64,000 nucleotides of DNA from the NCBI GenBank assembly GCA_963716085.1, contig OY970288.1:2790001-2854000 (forward strand). The letters run 5' to 3'. Under the pieces are notes generated by a model. It searched no databases and had not been told where the DNA came from. It worked only from the letters and a program-made list of their open reading frames with translations. The position numbers and the translations under genes were made by a program. Source of the DNA: Persicitalea sp963716085. Its GTDB lineage: Bacteria > Bacteroidota > Bacteroidia > Cytophagales > Spirosomataceae. This document shows, one piece after another, positions 27,126-36,779 of the stretch (its first letter is position 1; every line of letters begins with the position of its first letter).

Positions 27126-28550
27126 ATGAAGTCATTGAAGAAAGTCATTTTTCTATTGTTCGTCTGTATCCAGAGTTCGTATGGTCAGGATTCCCTGGTC
27201 TACACCTACCGCGAATATTACGAGCAGATTCTGGAACATCATCCGGTGATCCGGCTCAGCGGGCTAATCACCGAATCGGCCCAGCGCGAATTACTGATCG
27301 CCCGGGGCGGCCTCGATCCGACGATCCAGGGTACTTTCGACCGCAAGGTGTACAAAGGGGTAAATTATTTTGACCGGGGCGACGTATTTCTGAAAGTACC
27401 CGTGTGGGTGGGTGGGGCCGACCTCAAGGTGGGCTATGACCGCAACGTGGGGGAAACCCTGAGTAACGATATACGTACCGGACCGGAAGGCATATCCTAC
27501 ATTGGTCTGACGGTTCCCATCGGACGGGGCTTTGTCGTGGACAACCGCCGCGCCACCTTACAGCAGGTGCGGGTGTTCCAGGATTTGGCCGATGCCGACC
27601 GGGTCAAAATGATCAATAAAATCATCCTGACCGCCGCCAAGGATTATTGGAACTGGTATTTTTCGTACCGTCAATACCAGTTGTCGGTAGACTTTTACGA
27701 TCTGGCCAAGGTGCGTTACAGCGCCACCCGGCAGCGCGCCGAACTGGGCGAGGCCGCCGCCATCGACACGGTGGAAGCCCTCGTTACCCTGCAAGACCGT
27801 CGGGTAAACCTCGACCAGGCGATACTAGAATTTCGCAACGCCAAACTTTTGCTATCCAACCACCTATGGAACCAGGATCAGATTCCGCTGGAACTGCCCG
27901 ACGAGGCGGTTCCGCAGCTTTCCACCGGGCGCGTCCTGGAAGAGGATGAACTGGACCGGCTTGTGCAACTGGCCCGGCAGCGCCATCCCGAAATCATCAA
28001 GTTTAACTTCAAGCGCCAGCAGCTACAAGTCGACGAGCGGCTGGGGCGGGAAATGCTCAAGCCCTTGCTGAATGTTAGCGCCTCGACCCTGTTCATGGGT
28101 GGATTTGCCCTTAACGACCTCAAAGAAGTCACCGGGTTCCCGAACACTGCGAACAACTATAAGTTTGAGGTCGATTTGTATTTCCCCCTGTTTCTGAGAA
28201 AAGAACGGGGAAAATTGCAGCAAATCCGCATCAAGCAGTTGCAGAACGACCTCGACCAGAAACAGGTGCAGCGCGAGATAATCAACGAGGTCAACACTGC
28301 CTTTAACGACGTCAAGACACTGGAAGCGCAGATTCGCACCCAGGAAGCCGCGGCGCTCAATCAGGCTCTGTTACTTGAAGCCGAAGTCGTGAAATTCGGT
28401 CTGGGGGAAAGCTCGCTTTTCCTTGTCAACTCCCGCGAGTCCAAGCTGAATGAGTTTCGGGTGAAAGTGGCCTCGCTCAGGTCAAAATACGAGAAGGCGC
28501 TGGCGGTGCTGCTGTTTGCCTCGGGGGTGAGTACCTGGGACAATTTGTAA
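27126..28550 (+). CDS. TolC family outer-membrane protein
   Basis: 474 residues. Signal peptide (KVIFLLFVCIQSSYGQ), then the TolC repeat structure: two long helical hairpins with barrel strands between them (GGLDPTIQGTFDRK, VTVPIG region, and FMGGFALND in the second half), ending in a helix with LNEFRVKVASLRSKYEKAL. It starts 9 bp after the adaptor gene. Outer-membrane exit duct of the export system; the cargo is not identified in the window. Confidence 0.88.
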   Translation: MKSLKKVIFLLFVCIQSSYGQDSLVYTYREYYEQILEHHPVIRLSGLITESAQRELLIARGGLDPTIQGTFDRKVYKGVNYFDRGDVFLKVPVWVGGADLKVGYDRNVGETLSNDIRTGPEGISYIGLTVPIGRGFVVDNRRATLQQVRVFQDLADADRVKMINKIILTAAKDYWNWYFSYRQYQLSVDFYDLAKVRYSATRQRAELGEAAAIDTVEALVTLQDRRVNLDQAILEFRNAKLLLSNHLWNQDQIPLELPDEAVPQLSTGRVLEEDELDRLVQLARQRHPEIIKFNFKRQQLQVDERLGREMLKPLLNVSASTLFMGGFALNDLKEVTGFPNTANNYKFEVDLYFPLFLRKERGKLQQIRIKQLQNDLDQKQVQREIINEVNTAFNDVKTLEAQIRTQEAAALNQALLLEAEVVKFGLGESSLFLVNSRESKLNEFRVKVASLRSKYEKALAVLLFASGVSTWDNL

Positions 28551-28582
28551 ATCTACTTCTTCGGATTATCCCTCGGGAGGGT

Positions 28583-28590
28583 TAGCTTTG
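28583..28590 (+). promoter_or_regulatory. -7 promoter element before the TonB receptor gene
   Basis: TAGCTTTG fits TAnnTTTG exactly and lies 20 bp before the ATG at 28611, after the tolC gene end. It suggests that the receptor is transcribed separately from the export operon. Confidence 0.5.
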
Positions 28591-28610
28591 TGTTAAACTA
28601 CACCTGATCC

Positions 28611-30950
28611 ATGCTGCGCGTATCTCTCCTGATTTTATTCACAACAGTTTTTTGCCAAGCCCAAACGCTTACTTCTACCCTACGCGGAAACGTCAAGGAT
28701 TTTGACACCAACCAGCCGTTGGCCGGAGCGGCTGTCCAACTTGCCGGCCCCGAAGAAGGAACTGTAACTGATGCGTCGGGAGCTTTCCGATTCGATCTTT
28801 TACCCACCGGGCGGTACAACCTTTCGGTTTCTTTTCTTGGTTACGAAACGGTGGCTATTCCCGAAATTCTGCTGGAATCAGGCAAAGAGAAAATCGTGGA
28901 GGTACGCCTGAAACAAGCGGGCAAGCAACTGAACGTCGCTATCGTGCGCAGCAGTCGACCCATCGCCTATAATAGTATCCAAACCATCACGCAGGAGCAA
29001 ACGCTTCGCTACGCTGCCACCTACCTCGACCCGGCCCGGCTGGCCGTATCGTTTCCGGGGGTAGCGGCGGCGAACGACCAAGCCAACGGGCTGGTCATTC
29101 GCGGCAACAACCCCAACGGTATGCAGTGGCGACTGGAAGGGGTCGAAATCGTGAACCCCAACCACACGTCGAACGCCGGAACGTTCAGCGACCGCGCTAC
29201 GCAGACCGGTGGTGGGGTGAATATACTAAGTACCCAACTCATGGGCGACTCGTATTTCTTGACGGGCGCCTTCCCCGCCGAGTACGGCAATGCGATTTCG
29301 GGCGTGATGGATATGCGGCTGCGCAAAGGCAACGACGAGAAGCGGGAATTCACGGCTCAGGCCGGACTTATCGGCTTCGATGTGGCGGCGGAAGGACCAT
29401 TGGCGAAAAACGCGAAGGCGTCTTATCTCGTCAACTACCGCTATTCGTTTACCGGGCTGCTGGGGGCATTGGGGGTGACGTTTGGGGGGGAGGATATTCG
29501 TTACCAGGACTTGTCCTTCAATCTGTCTTTTCCTACCGAGAAAGCGGGCGAGTTCACGGTCTTCGGCATGGGCGGCGCGAGCAGTAACATCTTCAAAGCC
29601 AGTTTGGATACCAGCGAATGGGTTTTCCAGAAGGATGGCTACGATATTGATTTCAGGAGTAAAATGGGCGCTTTGGGCGTGACGCATACCATGCAACTTG
29701 GGGCAAAGACGGGGCTAAAGACGGTAGTTGTCGCCTCAGCACTGGAAAACTCCCGGAACGGTTATATCCACTCCATGTCCAATACCGCCAACCGTTTCCT
29801 TACCGAGCAGGACGCCAACCGCAAGACCCGTATTTCTTTCACCACCGCACTGAGTCACCGGTTGAGCAACAGCAGCTTACTGAAAATGGGAGGGTTCATC
29901 AACTACCAGGCCGACAGCGTAAATTCTATCACGCCCGACCAAACAGCGGAAGGGCGTTTGGAGGGCGTTATCATCCAGCCCTATGCTTCCTGGCAATGGC
30001 AACCCACGCCCCGCATCACCACTGACCTGGGACTGCATTATCTGCACTACACTTACAACAACACGCGTTCGGTAGAACCTCGGGCCTCCGTCCGTTACCA
30101 GGTCAATCGGCAGAACTCATTCAGTCTTTCCTATGGGCTGCATAGCCAGCTTCAGCAGCCGCAGGTTTATCTGTCCGTTGTGGAATCGGGACAATCCAAC
30201 GAAACTCTACCCAATCGGCTCCTCGAACCTACCCGCGCCCACCATTTCGTGACGGGCTACCAGCGCAACTTTGGTACTTACGGCAATTTGAAAGTCGAAG
30301 CTTATTTGCAAAACCTGTTCAACGTCCCAGTTGCCACGGGCGATCCTACGCTCAGTCAACGTCCCCTTCCCACCTTCTCGACCCTCAATCAAGTGGAGGG
30401 CTTTGTCGACCAGCCGCTCGACAATGTGGGGACAGGCCGTAACTACGGCCTCGAGGTGAGTTATAACAAATACCTCACCGAGGATTTTTACCTACTGCTC
30501 TCGGGCTCGATTTACAACGCTACTTACGTGGCCGCCGACGGCGTCCGCCGCAATACGCGCTACAATGGGAATCATACATTCAGCCTGACCAGCGGACGGG
30601 AGTTCAAGACGCAAAAGAACGGAATTTGGGGCATAAACGCCCGCGTGATCTGGCTGGGGGGATTCCGTGACACGCCCATCAATGTCGACGCCTCCCGGGC
30701 CGAAGGACGCACCGTCTATGCGCTCAAAGACGCTTTTACCGTGAAAATGAAAGACTACTTCCGGCCCGACCTAAGGATTTACTGGAAGAAAAACCACCGG
30801 CGCTACAGCCGCACCCTCGCCCTCGACATTCAAAACGTGAGCGGGACGCAAAATCAGGCGTACAGCTACTACGACATCCTGCAACGGCAACTGGTGCAGA
30901 AGTTTCAATTGGGGCTGATTCCGATACTGAGCTATCGGTGGGAATTTTGA
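28611..30950 (+). CDS. TonB-dependent receptor with carboxypeptidase-like N-domain
   Basis: 779 residues. Signal peptide (LLILFTTVFCQAQ), then a carboxypeptidase-regulatory-like domain (about 20-105; TLRGNVKDFDTNQPLAGAAVQL, FLGYETV), a plug domain (about 115-235; GLVIRGNNPNGMQWRLEGVEIVNP) and a 22-strand-type barrel to ILSYRWEF. The plug lacks the usual VDGVPL wording but keeps the fold pattern. The ligand is unknown. It follows the export operon but has its own likely promoter. Confidence 0.88.
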   Translation: MLRVSLLILFTTVFCQAQTLTSTLRGNVKDFDTNQPLAGAAVQLAGPEEGTVTDASGAFRFDLLPTGRYNLSVSFLGYETVAIPEILLESGKEKIVEVRLKQAGKQLNVAIVRSSRPIAYNSIQTITQEQTLRYAATYLDPARLAVSFPGVAAANDQANGLVIRGNNPNGMQWRLEGVEIVNPNHTSNAGTFSDRATQTGGGVNILSTQLMGDSYFLTGAFPAEYGNAISGVMDMRLRKGNDEKREFTAQAGLIGFDVAAEGPLAKNAKASYLVNYRYSFTGLLGALGVTFGGEDIRYQDLSFNLSFPTEKAGEFTVFGMGGASSNIFKASLDTSEWVFQKDGYDIDFRSKMGALGVTHTMQLGAKTGLKTVVVASALENSRNGYIHSMSNTANRFLTEQDANRKTRISFTTALSHRLSNSSLLKMGGFINYQADSVNSITPDQTAEGRLEGVIIQPYASWQWQPTPRITTDLGLHYLHYTYNNTRSVEPRASVRYQVNRQNSFSLSYGLHSQLQQPQVYLSVVESGQSNETLPNRLLEPTRAHHFVTGYQRNFGTYGNLKVEAYLQNLFNVPVATGDPTLSQRPLPTFSTLNQVEGFVDQPLDNVGTGRNYGLEVSYNKYLTEDFYLLLSGSIYNATYVAADGVRRNTRYNGNHTFSLTSGREFKTQKNGIWGINARVIWLGGFRDTPINVDASRAEGRTVYALKDAFTVKMKDYFRPDLRIYWKKNHRRYSRTLALDIQNVSGTQNQAYSYYDILQRQLVQKFQLGLIPILSYRWEF

Positions 30951-31033
30951 AAGAGGATCAGCCTTATGGAGGTTCAGCCAAATAAGCACTTTGCCGGATA
31001 AACCTTATCTTGGCTAAAAATACGACTGTCGCT

Positions 31034-31363
31034 ATGATGCATACACTGACTTTTGAAACAAAAGACTTGGAAGCCATCGAGCTTTTGAAAGGAATTGCTC
31101 AGAAAATGGGAATTGAAGCCAGGGAGGATTCCCACCCAATCCCGCAACTTCACTTCGTTGAGCCCAAGAATGAGGCAGCACGAGCCTTTTTGGAACTAAA
31201 AAAGAAATATCCTCCGATAAGGGTACCCGACGACATTGACATCAACGGTATTATCGACGAGGTCAACAATGATGGATATATGTTTGAGGATGTTACTGAC
31301 AATAGTCAGCTACGTACCTATCTGATTAATCTTAATACCAAAGTCTGTGATTTAATTCGATAG
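31034..31363 (+). CDS. Antitoxin-like protein of a decayed toxin-antitoxin module
   Basis: 109 residues from ATG at 31034; the TTG at 31010 lies inside a promoter-like TATCTTGG (31006-31013) and is rejected. N-terminal HTLTFETKDLEAIELLKGIAQKMGI and PPIRVPDDIDINGIIDEVNNDGY look like a Bacteroidota antitoxin. The last 16 residues (RTYLINLNTKVCDLIR) resemble the first strand of a PIN toxin (RTYLIDTN...CDLI), so the toxin start seems to have been joined to the antitoxin frame by an indel. AT-rich relative to the flanking receptor gene. Confidence 0.5.
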   Translation: MMHTLTFETKDLEAIELLKGIAQKMGIEAREDSHPIPQLHFVEPKNEAARAFLELKKKYPPIRVPDDIDINGIIDEVNNDGYMFEDVTDNSQLRTYLINLNTKVCDLIR

Positions 31364-31755
31364 CGACGTTGTGTTCAATGCCATAATTTTACAGGATTAT
31401 CGTAAATACGTTGAATCAAATGAACTCATTTTTGAAGCTATAAATGATGAGAAGATCGCTCTGTCCTCCTTACTGATTCAGGAGTTGGGCTATACCATGG
31501 GAAATAAAGGGATGGCCGAAGCTGTTATTGAAGAACACTTGGCTAAAATCATGAAAAATTTCCTTCAAAGCGTCAGCCACCAGCACATGGTAAGGGCAAT
31601 TATTGTGGCCACCAAAATCGGCTTCAAAAACATCAATGACTGCATCCACACGGCCGTAGCCGAAAGCCTCGGTTGCGAAAAAACTTTATAACTACAATAA
31701 GTCGGATTTCAAGCGTATCACAAGGTATACCGATTTGAACATCGTGATCCTGTAA
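31313..31755 (+). pseudogene. PIN-domain (VapC-like) toxin, frameshifted
   Basis: Pieces of one PIN protein lie in three successive frames: RTYLINLNTKVCDLIR (ends 31363), then from about 31371 a stretch with SSLLIQELGY and NINDCIHTAVAESLGCEK ending at a stop at 31691, then YNYNKSDFKRITRYTDLNIVIL to the stop at 31755 in the next frame. The order of acidic residues (E in LIQELGY, D in NINDCIH, D in KSDF) fits the PIN active site, while the first Asp is missing. Two +1 frameshifts imply an inactive toxin unless the sequence has errors. Confidence 0.6.
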
Positions 31756-31789
31756 ACTGCAATTCATCCGTCTTTCTATGCTTGTGCAC

Positions 31790-31822
31790 AAAAAAGACCT
31801 GCTTCAACAATTGAAGCAGGTC
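31790..31822 (-). terminator. Intrinsic terminator, minus strand
   Basis: A perfect 12-bp stem (gacctgcttcaa / ttgaagcaggtc) with a 3-base loop, followed on the minus strand by six T. It would end transcription coming from xerD on the minus strand. Confidence 0.8.
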
Positions 31823-32146
31823 TAAGCACTACCGTCCCCTCTAAGTTATTACTAATATTGTCGGCGCACCATTTTGGCTTGCCAACAACGATATGTACGA
31901 GGCAGACAGCAAAAAGGATGTATGGGAACGAAAATTATTTGCTGTTTGCCGGAATCGCGCACTCCAATCCTCCTCCTGGTCTTGATTTCCATGCCCTGAT
32001 TGTCGGCCGGAAATTTCCCTTCGGTTACGACAAGATCGCCGTCCACCTCCCGGGCGGCCGTGTACAGGAGTAGCTCCCGTGCGAAATTTTTCAATGGTCG
32101 AGGGGACTTAAATAAGTCAGCCTGATCAGGAAAACCGGTTCGGGAT
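31823..32146 (-). other. Region between xerD and its terminator, no convincing gene
   Basis: About 320 bp downstream of xerD. The minus strand has an 80-codon frame (32094-31852, TTG start; ELLLYTAAREVDGDLVVTEGKFP near the start) that looks partly protein-like. Its end (CCLPRTYRCWQAKMVRRQY) is poor, and a one-base shift gives a more plausible hydrophobic continuation. It could be a gene remnant. I see no motif to name it. Confidence 0.3.
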
Positions 32147-33043
32147 TTACCCTCGTGGATGAAACTCAGTAATCACCTGCCGCAAGTAGTCGCGGTCAAG
32201 GTGGGTATAGATCTCGGTGGTGATTATGGATTCGTGCCCCAGCATTTCCTGCACCGCCCGCAAGCTTGCTCCGCCCTCGATGAGGTGCGTGGCGAACGAA
32301 TGCCGGAAAGTGTGCGGGCTGACGTTCTTGGCAATACCTGCTTTCTCGGCGGCGGCTTTGACGACCAGGAAAATCATCACGCGCGTCAGTTGACTTCCCC
32401 GGCGGTTCAGAAACACGATATCTTCGCTTTCCTTTTTGACATCGAGCTGATTGCGCACCGTTTCGAGGTAGATTTCGGTGTATTTGATGGCATCGCGGCC
32501 AATCGGCACCAACCGCACCTTATCGCCCTTACCGACCACACGGATAAAGCCGATATCGAAATAGCAGTTGGTAAGTTGCAGACTCGTCAGTTCCGACACG
32601 CGCAGCCCACAACTGTAAAGCACCTCCAGAATGGCGCGGTTGCGGGTGCCCTCGGGCGTGGAATGGTCGATGGCCGCCAGCATTTCCTCTATCTCAGGAT
32701 AAGAAAGTACATCGGGCAGTTTGCGCGGCAACGTGGGGGACTCTATTTGTTCGGAAGGATCCTCCTTAATGACATTTTCCAGTAACAAGTACTTAAAAAA
32801 AGCTTTGATTCCCGAGAGGAAACGCGCCTGGGTATGGGCGGCCAAACCGAGTTCGGTGAGATATTTCAGGTAGCCCAGCAACTGGGCTTCGGTAATGTCG
32901 GTGGGCATGGGGGCAGGGTCTTGCAACTCGGCGTACTCGCGCAGTTTTTCGGCGTCGTGGACGTAGGCTTCTATGGAATTGCCCGAAAGGGAGCGTTCCA
33001 GGCGGAGGTAATCTTTAAAATGTTTGATGTAGCTTTGCCACAT
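32147..33043 (-). CDS. xerD: Site-specific tyrosine recombinase
   Basis: 298 residues. N-terminal SAM-like DNA-binding domain (residues 1-85) and a catalytic domain with the full set: R148 (SCGLRVSEL), K172 (GKGDKVR), H244 and R247 (HTFRHSFATHL), H270 (LGHESI) and nucleophile Y279 (EIYTHLD). By family it resolves chromosome dimers at dif with FtsK and a XerC partner. Divergent from aroQ with 77 bp between them. XerC is the alternative name, but length and the HESIITTEIYTHL end fit XerD. Confidence 0.92.
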   Translation of the reverse strand: MWQSYIKHFKDYLRLERSLSGNSIEAYVHDAEKLREYAELQDPAPMPTDITEAQLLGYLKYLTELGLAAHTQARFLSGIKAFFKYLLLENVIKEDPSEQIESPTLPRKLPDVLSYPEIEEMLAAIDHSTPEGTRNRAILEVLYSCGLRVSELTSLQLTNCYFDIGFIRVVGKGDKVRLVPIGRDAIKYTEIYLETVRNQLDVKKESEDIVFLNRRGSQLTRVMIFLVVKAAAEKAGIAKNVSPHTFRHSFATHLIEGGASLRAVQEMLGHESIITTEIYTHLDRDYLRQVITEFHPRG

Positions 33044-33045
33044 AC

Positions 33046-33066
33046 CAGTTGACAGTTGACAGTTGA
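33046..33066. repeat. 7-bp tandem repeat, three copies
   Basis: cagttga three times in a row, immediately upstream of xerD and in the xerD-aroQ intergenic space. Another short intergenic array of the type seen elsewhere in the window. Confidence 0.7.
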
Positions 33067-33120
33067 CGGGGTACAGTTCTCACGATTGAGCATTATTACG
33101 CCGTCAATTAATGTAGCAAG

Positions 33121-33567
33121 ATGAAAAAGATTTTAATTCTAAACGGCCCAAACTTAAACTTACTGGGGAAGCGGGAGCCCGGAATTTATGGTAATCAGTC
33201 TTTTGAGGATTATTTTGAATTTTTAAAAAAGTCTTTTGAAGACGTAGCATTGCATTATTTTCAGTCGAACCATGAGGGCGCGTTGCTGGATAAAATTCAC
33301 GAAACGGGATTCACTTTCGATGGGCTGGTGATCAATGCGGGGGCTTTGACACATACTTCGGTGGCTTTGGCCGATGCCCTTTCGGCGGTGCCGATGGCTG
33401 CCGTGGAGGTGCACATATCCAACATCCACAAGCGCGAGGAATTCCGCCAGCATAGTTTCTTGACCAGCCGTTGCCACGGCATGATCTGCGGGCTGGGTTT
33501 GCAAGGCTACGAATTGGCGATTCGCTATCTGCTTGATTTAAATGAGCGGCCCATCGCGATTTCCTAA
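33121..33567 (+). CDS. aroQ: 3-dehydroquinate dehydratase, type II
   Basis: 148 residues, the usual size. Third step of the shikimate pathway: trans-dehydration of 3-dehydroquinate, dodecameric and cytosolic. Signature ILNGPNLNLLGKREPGIYG (residues 5-23) with the active-site loop Arg and Tyr, FQSNHEGALLDKIHE, INAGALTHTSVAL and EVHISNIHKREEFR with the catalytic His. Divergent from xerD, a pairing often seen in Bacteroidota. Confidence 0.96.
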   Translation: MKKILILNGPNLNLLGKREPGIYGNQSFEDYFEFLKKSFEDVALHYFQSNHEGALLDKIHETGFTFDGLVINAGALTHTSVALADALSAVPMAAVEVHISNIHKREEFRQHSFLTSRCHGMICGLGLQGYELAIRYLLDLNERPIAIS

Positions 33568-33634
33568 TATCGGCAACTTTCATTTCCAGGCATAATTTGC
33601 GTGTCTCGACCGTTCCCACTTTTGAAGAAGGCCC

Positions 33635-35902
33635 ATGCTCCGAATCAACCCCTTCGTTTTTGCCCTTATCCCACTTTGGGTGCTCGGACAAAGCAATGAA
33701 AGTACCCAAGTAGTCGCAGGGCGGGTTATCTCCCAGTTTGACCAGGCGCGTGTGGCGGGTGTTTCGGTGCAGGTACTTAATTCCAACTCGGGCACCATCT
33801 CCGACAGCGACGGTGCTTTCGCGCTAACCTTGGAAAAAGGCACTGCCTACAAAATTCAGTTTTCCAGCGTCGGTTTTTCTTCCAAAACCCTGACGATCGT
33901 GGCCGATGACCGCACTGTTCCACTGGAAATTTCACTCCGGCCCGCCCTCATCCAGTTGAACGATCAGGTCGTTGTGTCGGCTCAGCGTTACGAGACGCAG
34001 GTATTCGACCGACCGGAAGCGCTGACCGTCCTAACAAGGCGGGATCTCGCCCAAAACGCACTTCGCTCCACGCCCGAGGCGCTTTTGGGGCAATCGGGCG
34101 TGTTTTTGCAAAAAACCAATCACGGTGGTGGATCGCCCTTCGTGCGCGGGCTGACCGGGCAACAAACGCTGCTGCTCGTCGATGGCATTCGACTCAATAA
34201 CGCCACGTTTCGGTCGGGCCCGAACCAATACCTCAACACCATCGACCCTTTTCTGCTCGACCGCATCGAGCTTGTGCGCGGCGGTGGGGCGGTGCAGTAC
34301 GGCAGCGATGCGCTGGGCGGTACCATCAACGCGCTGACGGCTTCGCCCGATTTTACAGATAAAATCAAATTTCACGGCGCAGCAATAGCCAAGCGCACGA
34401 GCGGCGGCATGGAAAGCAGCGGACGGCTTTCCCTTAGGGTCAGCGGCCCGAAAGCCACCGTACAGGGTGGCTTTTCCTACCGAAGTTTCGGTGATTTAGT
34501 GGGCGGAAAAGGAATCGGCAAGCAAGTTCCAACGGGCTACGACCAACATTCCTTCGATGTCAAATCGCGCTTTCAACTCCGGCCCAATCTCCGGCTGACG
34601 GTTGCATTGCAGCACCTTCGACAAGAGGACGTCCCCGTTTTTCACAAAGTGCAGTTGGAGAATTTCATCCTCAACCGCTTCGATCCGCAGGTTCGTTCGA
34701 TGGCTTACGCCCGCCTGGAAGGCGATTGGGGTGGTCGATGGCTGAAATCCTGGCAGATAATCCCCCTGGTCAGCCGCACCGAAGAGGGCCGTCAAAGCCG
34801 GAAAAGCGGGGTATCCCGGACTTTGGTGGAGGAAGACAAAGTGCAAACCCTTGGTCTGCTGGCTTCCGTCATTTCGCAGCCTGGCAAATACTGGACGATC
34901 CAAACTGGCGCAGAATGGTACTACGACCGCGTGAATAGCAAGAAGCAGGAATTAGAACCGATATGGAGTTCCGCCAAGCCTCAGCCAGTTCGGCGCGGCC
35001 TGTATCCTGATAATGCCACGATGAGTAATTTGGCTTTCTACACCTTGCATAGCTTTGAAATCAAGAAACTGACCCTGACGGCGGGCGTTCGCTACAACAT
35101 CTTCGTCGTCAGGATTCCCGACGAAAATCTGGGCATCTCCACCTTGGCGCCCGACGCTCTTGTTCCTAACGCGGGTATTTCCTACGCCCTGCTGCCCACG
35201 GTGCGACTGGTCGCCAACTTCAGCCGCACCTTTCGCGCCCCGAACATCGACGATCTTGGCACGCTGGGCATTGTGGATTTCCGCTACGAAGTCCCAAACC
35301 AATCGCTGCGTGCCGAGCGGGGATTGAGCAAAGAGATCGGGGTAAAATTGAAAACCAACGCGGTTGCCGCTTCCGTTTTTGCCTACCACAACCAGCTTAC
35401 CGACCTGATCGGACGTATAAAGACGGACGAGATAAGGCAGGACTATCCGGTTTATTTGAAGGAGAATATTTCTCGTGCCTATATCCAGGGACTGGAAGCG
35501 GACGCCGAATGGCAAATGGCTCGCCAACTCTTATTGGGAGGCTTTATCAACTACACGTACGGCCAAAACCAATCCAAAAACGAGCCCTACCGTCGTATTC
35601 CGCCGCTAAATGGCAAATTGATTTTGCGCTACCAACCCACATCGAGAACCTGGGCCAGGCTGGAAGGGTACGCCGCCGCCAAACAGAACCGCCTGGCGGG
35701 CGGCGATATCGACGACAACCGCATCCCCGATGACGGAACGCCGGGCTGGCAGATCGTCAATGCCGCAGTGGGTCACCGCTGGGGCAAACTCCATCTGAGC
35801 ACTGAGATCCAAAATATTTTTAATCAGGCCTACCGAATGCACGGCTCCGGGGTGTCGGGCGTGGGCCGAAGCGCGTGGATAATGGCAAGGTATGCCTGGT
35901 AG
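33635..35902 (+). CDS. TonB-dependent receptor (heme/siderophore-type layout)
   Basis: 755 residues. Signal peptide (FVFALIPLWVLGQ), carboxypeptidase-like domain (about 25-105), TonB-proximal VVVSAQRYETQVFDRPEALTV, a plug with SPFVRGLTGQQTLLLVDGIRLN and RIELVRGGGAVQYGSDALGGTIN (about 160-240), and a barrel with FSRTFRAPNIDDL and EIQNIFNQAYRMHGSGV. The FRAP and NL/NIFN elements are common in heme, hemoglobin or cobalamin receptors. Ligand is inference only. It precedes a PHP phosphatase with 19 bp between them. Confidence 0.88.
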   Translation: MLRINPFVFALIPLWVLGQSNESTQVVAGRVISQFDQARVAGVSVQVLNSNSGTISDSDGAFALTLEKGTAYKIQFSSVGFSSKTLTIVADDRTVPLEISLRPALIQLNDQVVVSAQRYETQVFDRPEALTVLTRRDLAQNALRSTPEALLGQSGVFLQKTNHGGGSPFVRGLTGQQTLLLVDGIRLNNATFRSGPNQYLNTIDPFLLDRIELVRGGGAVQYGSDALGGTINALTASPDFTDKIKFHGAAIAKRTSGGMESSGRLSLRVSGPKATVQGGFSYRSFGDLVGGKGIGKQVPTGYDQHSFDVKSRFQLRPNLRLTVALQHLRQEDVPVFHKVQLENFILNRFDPQVRSMAYARLEGDWGGRWLKSWQIIPLVSRTEEGRQSRKSGVSRTLVEEDKVQTLGLLASVISQPGKYWTIQTGAEWYYDRVNSKKQELEPIWSSAKPQPVRRGLYPDNATMSNLAFYTLHSFEIKKLTLTAGVRYNIFVVRIPDENLGISTLAPDALVPNAGISYALLPTVRLVANFSRTFRAPNIDDLGTLGIVDFRYEVPNQSLRAERGLSKEIGVKLKTNAVAASVFAYHNQLTDLIGRIKTDEIRQDYPVYLKENISRAYIQGLEADAEWQMARQLLLGGFINYTYGQNQSKNEPYRRIPPLNGKLILRYQPTSRTWARLEGYAAAKQNRLAGGDIDDNRIPDDGTPGWQIVNAAVGHRWGKLHLSTEIQNIFNQAYRMHGSGVSGVGRSAWIMARYAW

Positions 35903-35921
35903 TCCACGATTCAACAAAAAA

Positions 35922-36779
35922 ATGAAGCACTTATTTACCAATTACCACAGTCACAGCCACTATTGTGATGGAATCGGATCGCCAAGGGCGCAGGTAGAAG
36001 GCGCGCTTCGGCAAGGGGTAGGTATTTTTGGGTTCTCCTCGCACTGCCCGGTTGATTTTCATAATCCCTGGAGCATGAAAGCGGGCAGGTTGGTCGATTA
36101 TTTGTCGGAAACGAAAGCGCTACAAGCCGAATACGCCGGTCAAATTGAGCTTTACGTTGGGCTGGAAGTGGATTATTTGCCGGGTTCATCTGGGCCGTCG
36201 ACTTACGCCAATGAACTGGACTATACCATCGGCTCGGTGCATTACCTGGATCAAAACGAGTTGGGTAAGCCCTGGGAAATCGACGATACTACGGAGAAAT
36301 TCATGCGGGGGTTGGTGGAAGTTCACGGAGGCGATACCCGGAAAGTAATCAGGCTGTATTATGAGCGAGTTCGGCAGATGCTCGCTCTGGATACGCCCGA
36401 TATTTTGGGTCATATGGACAAGATAAAAATCCACAACCTGCGCGGAAGTCTTTACGACGAAAACGACGACTGGTACCAAAAAGAAATCGACCTAACGCTG
36501 GATTTGCTGGCCGAGACCAACTGTGTTTTGGAAATAAATACCAGGGGCATGTATAAGAAAAACCTGAGCCCCTACCCTTCCCTTTCTACCATGCAAAAGG
36601 CCTTGGCAAAAAAAATCCCGGTGATGATAAATTCCGATAGCCACTCGCCCGCTGAAATTACCGCCGAAATGGCCGATACGGCGTTAAAACTAAAAGAGTT
36701 GGGCTTTAAAACGCTGCGAGTGCTCAGTAGCGGTACTTGGCAGGATGTCGCCTTCGATGAGGAAGGTTTATATTTGTGA
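35922..36779 (+). CDS. PHP-domain phosphatase, histidinol-phosphatase-like
   Basis: 285 residues from the ATG at 35922; an ATG at 35892 overlaps the receptor gene. PHP metal motifs: NYHSHSHYCDGIG (residues 5-17), FGFSSHCPVDFH, LEVDYLPGSS, SVHYL, DILGHMDKIKIH and MINSDSHSP near the C-terminus, with the His/Asp ligands of the trinuclear site. HisJ/HisK-type enzymes remove phosphate from L-histidinol phosphate. No his genes are near; it abuts a SerC-like aminotransferase, so a different phosphorylated amino compound is possible. Confidence 0.85.
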   Translation: MKHLFTNYHSHSHYCDGIGSPRAQVEGALRQGVGIFGFSSHCPVDFHNPWSMKAGRLVDYLSETKALQAEYAGQIELYVGLEVDYLPGSSGPSTYANELDYTIGSVHYLDQNELGKPWEIDDTTEKFMRGLVEVHGGDTRKVIRLYYERVRQMLALDTPDILGHMDKIKIHNLRGSLYDENDDWYQKEIDLTLDLLAETNCVLEINTRGMYKKNLSPYPSLSTMQKALAKKIPVMINSDSHSPAEITAEMADTALKLKELGFKTLRVLSSGTWQDVAFDEEGLYL

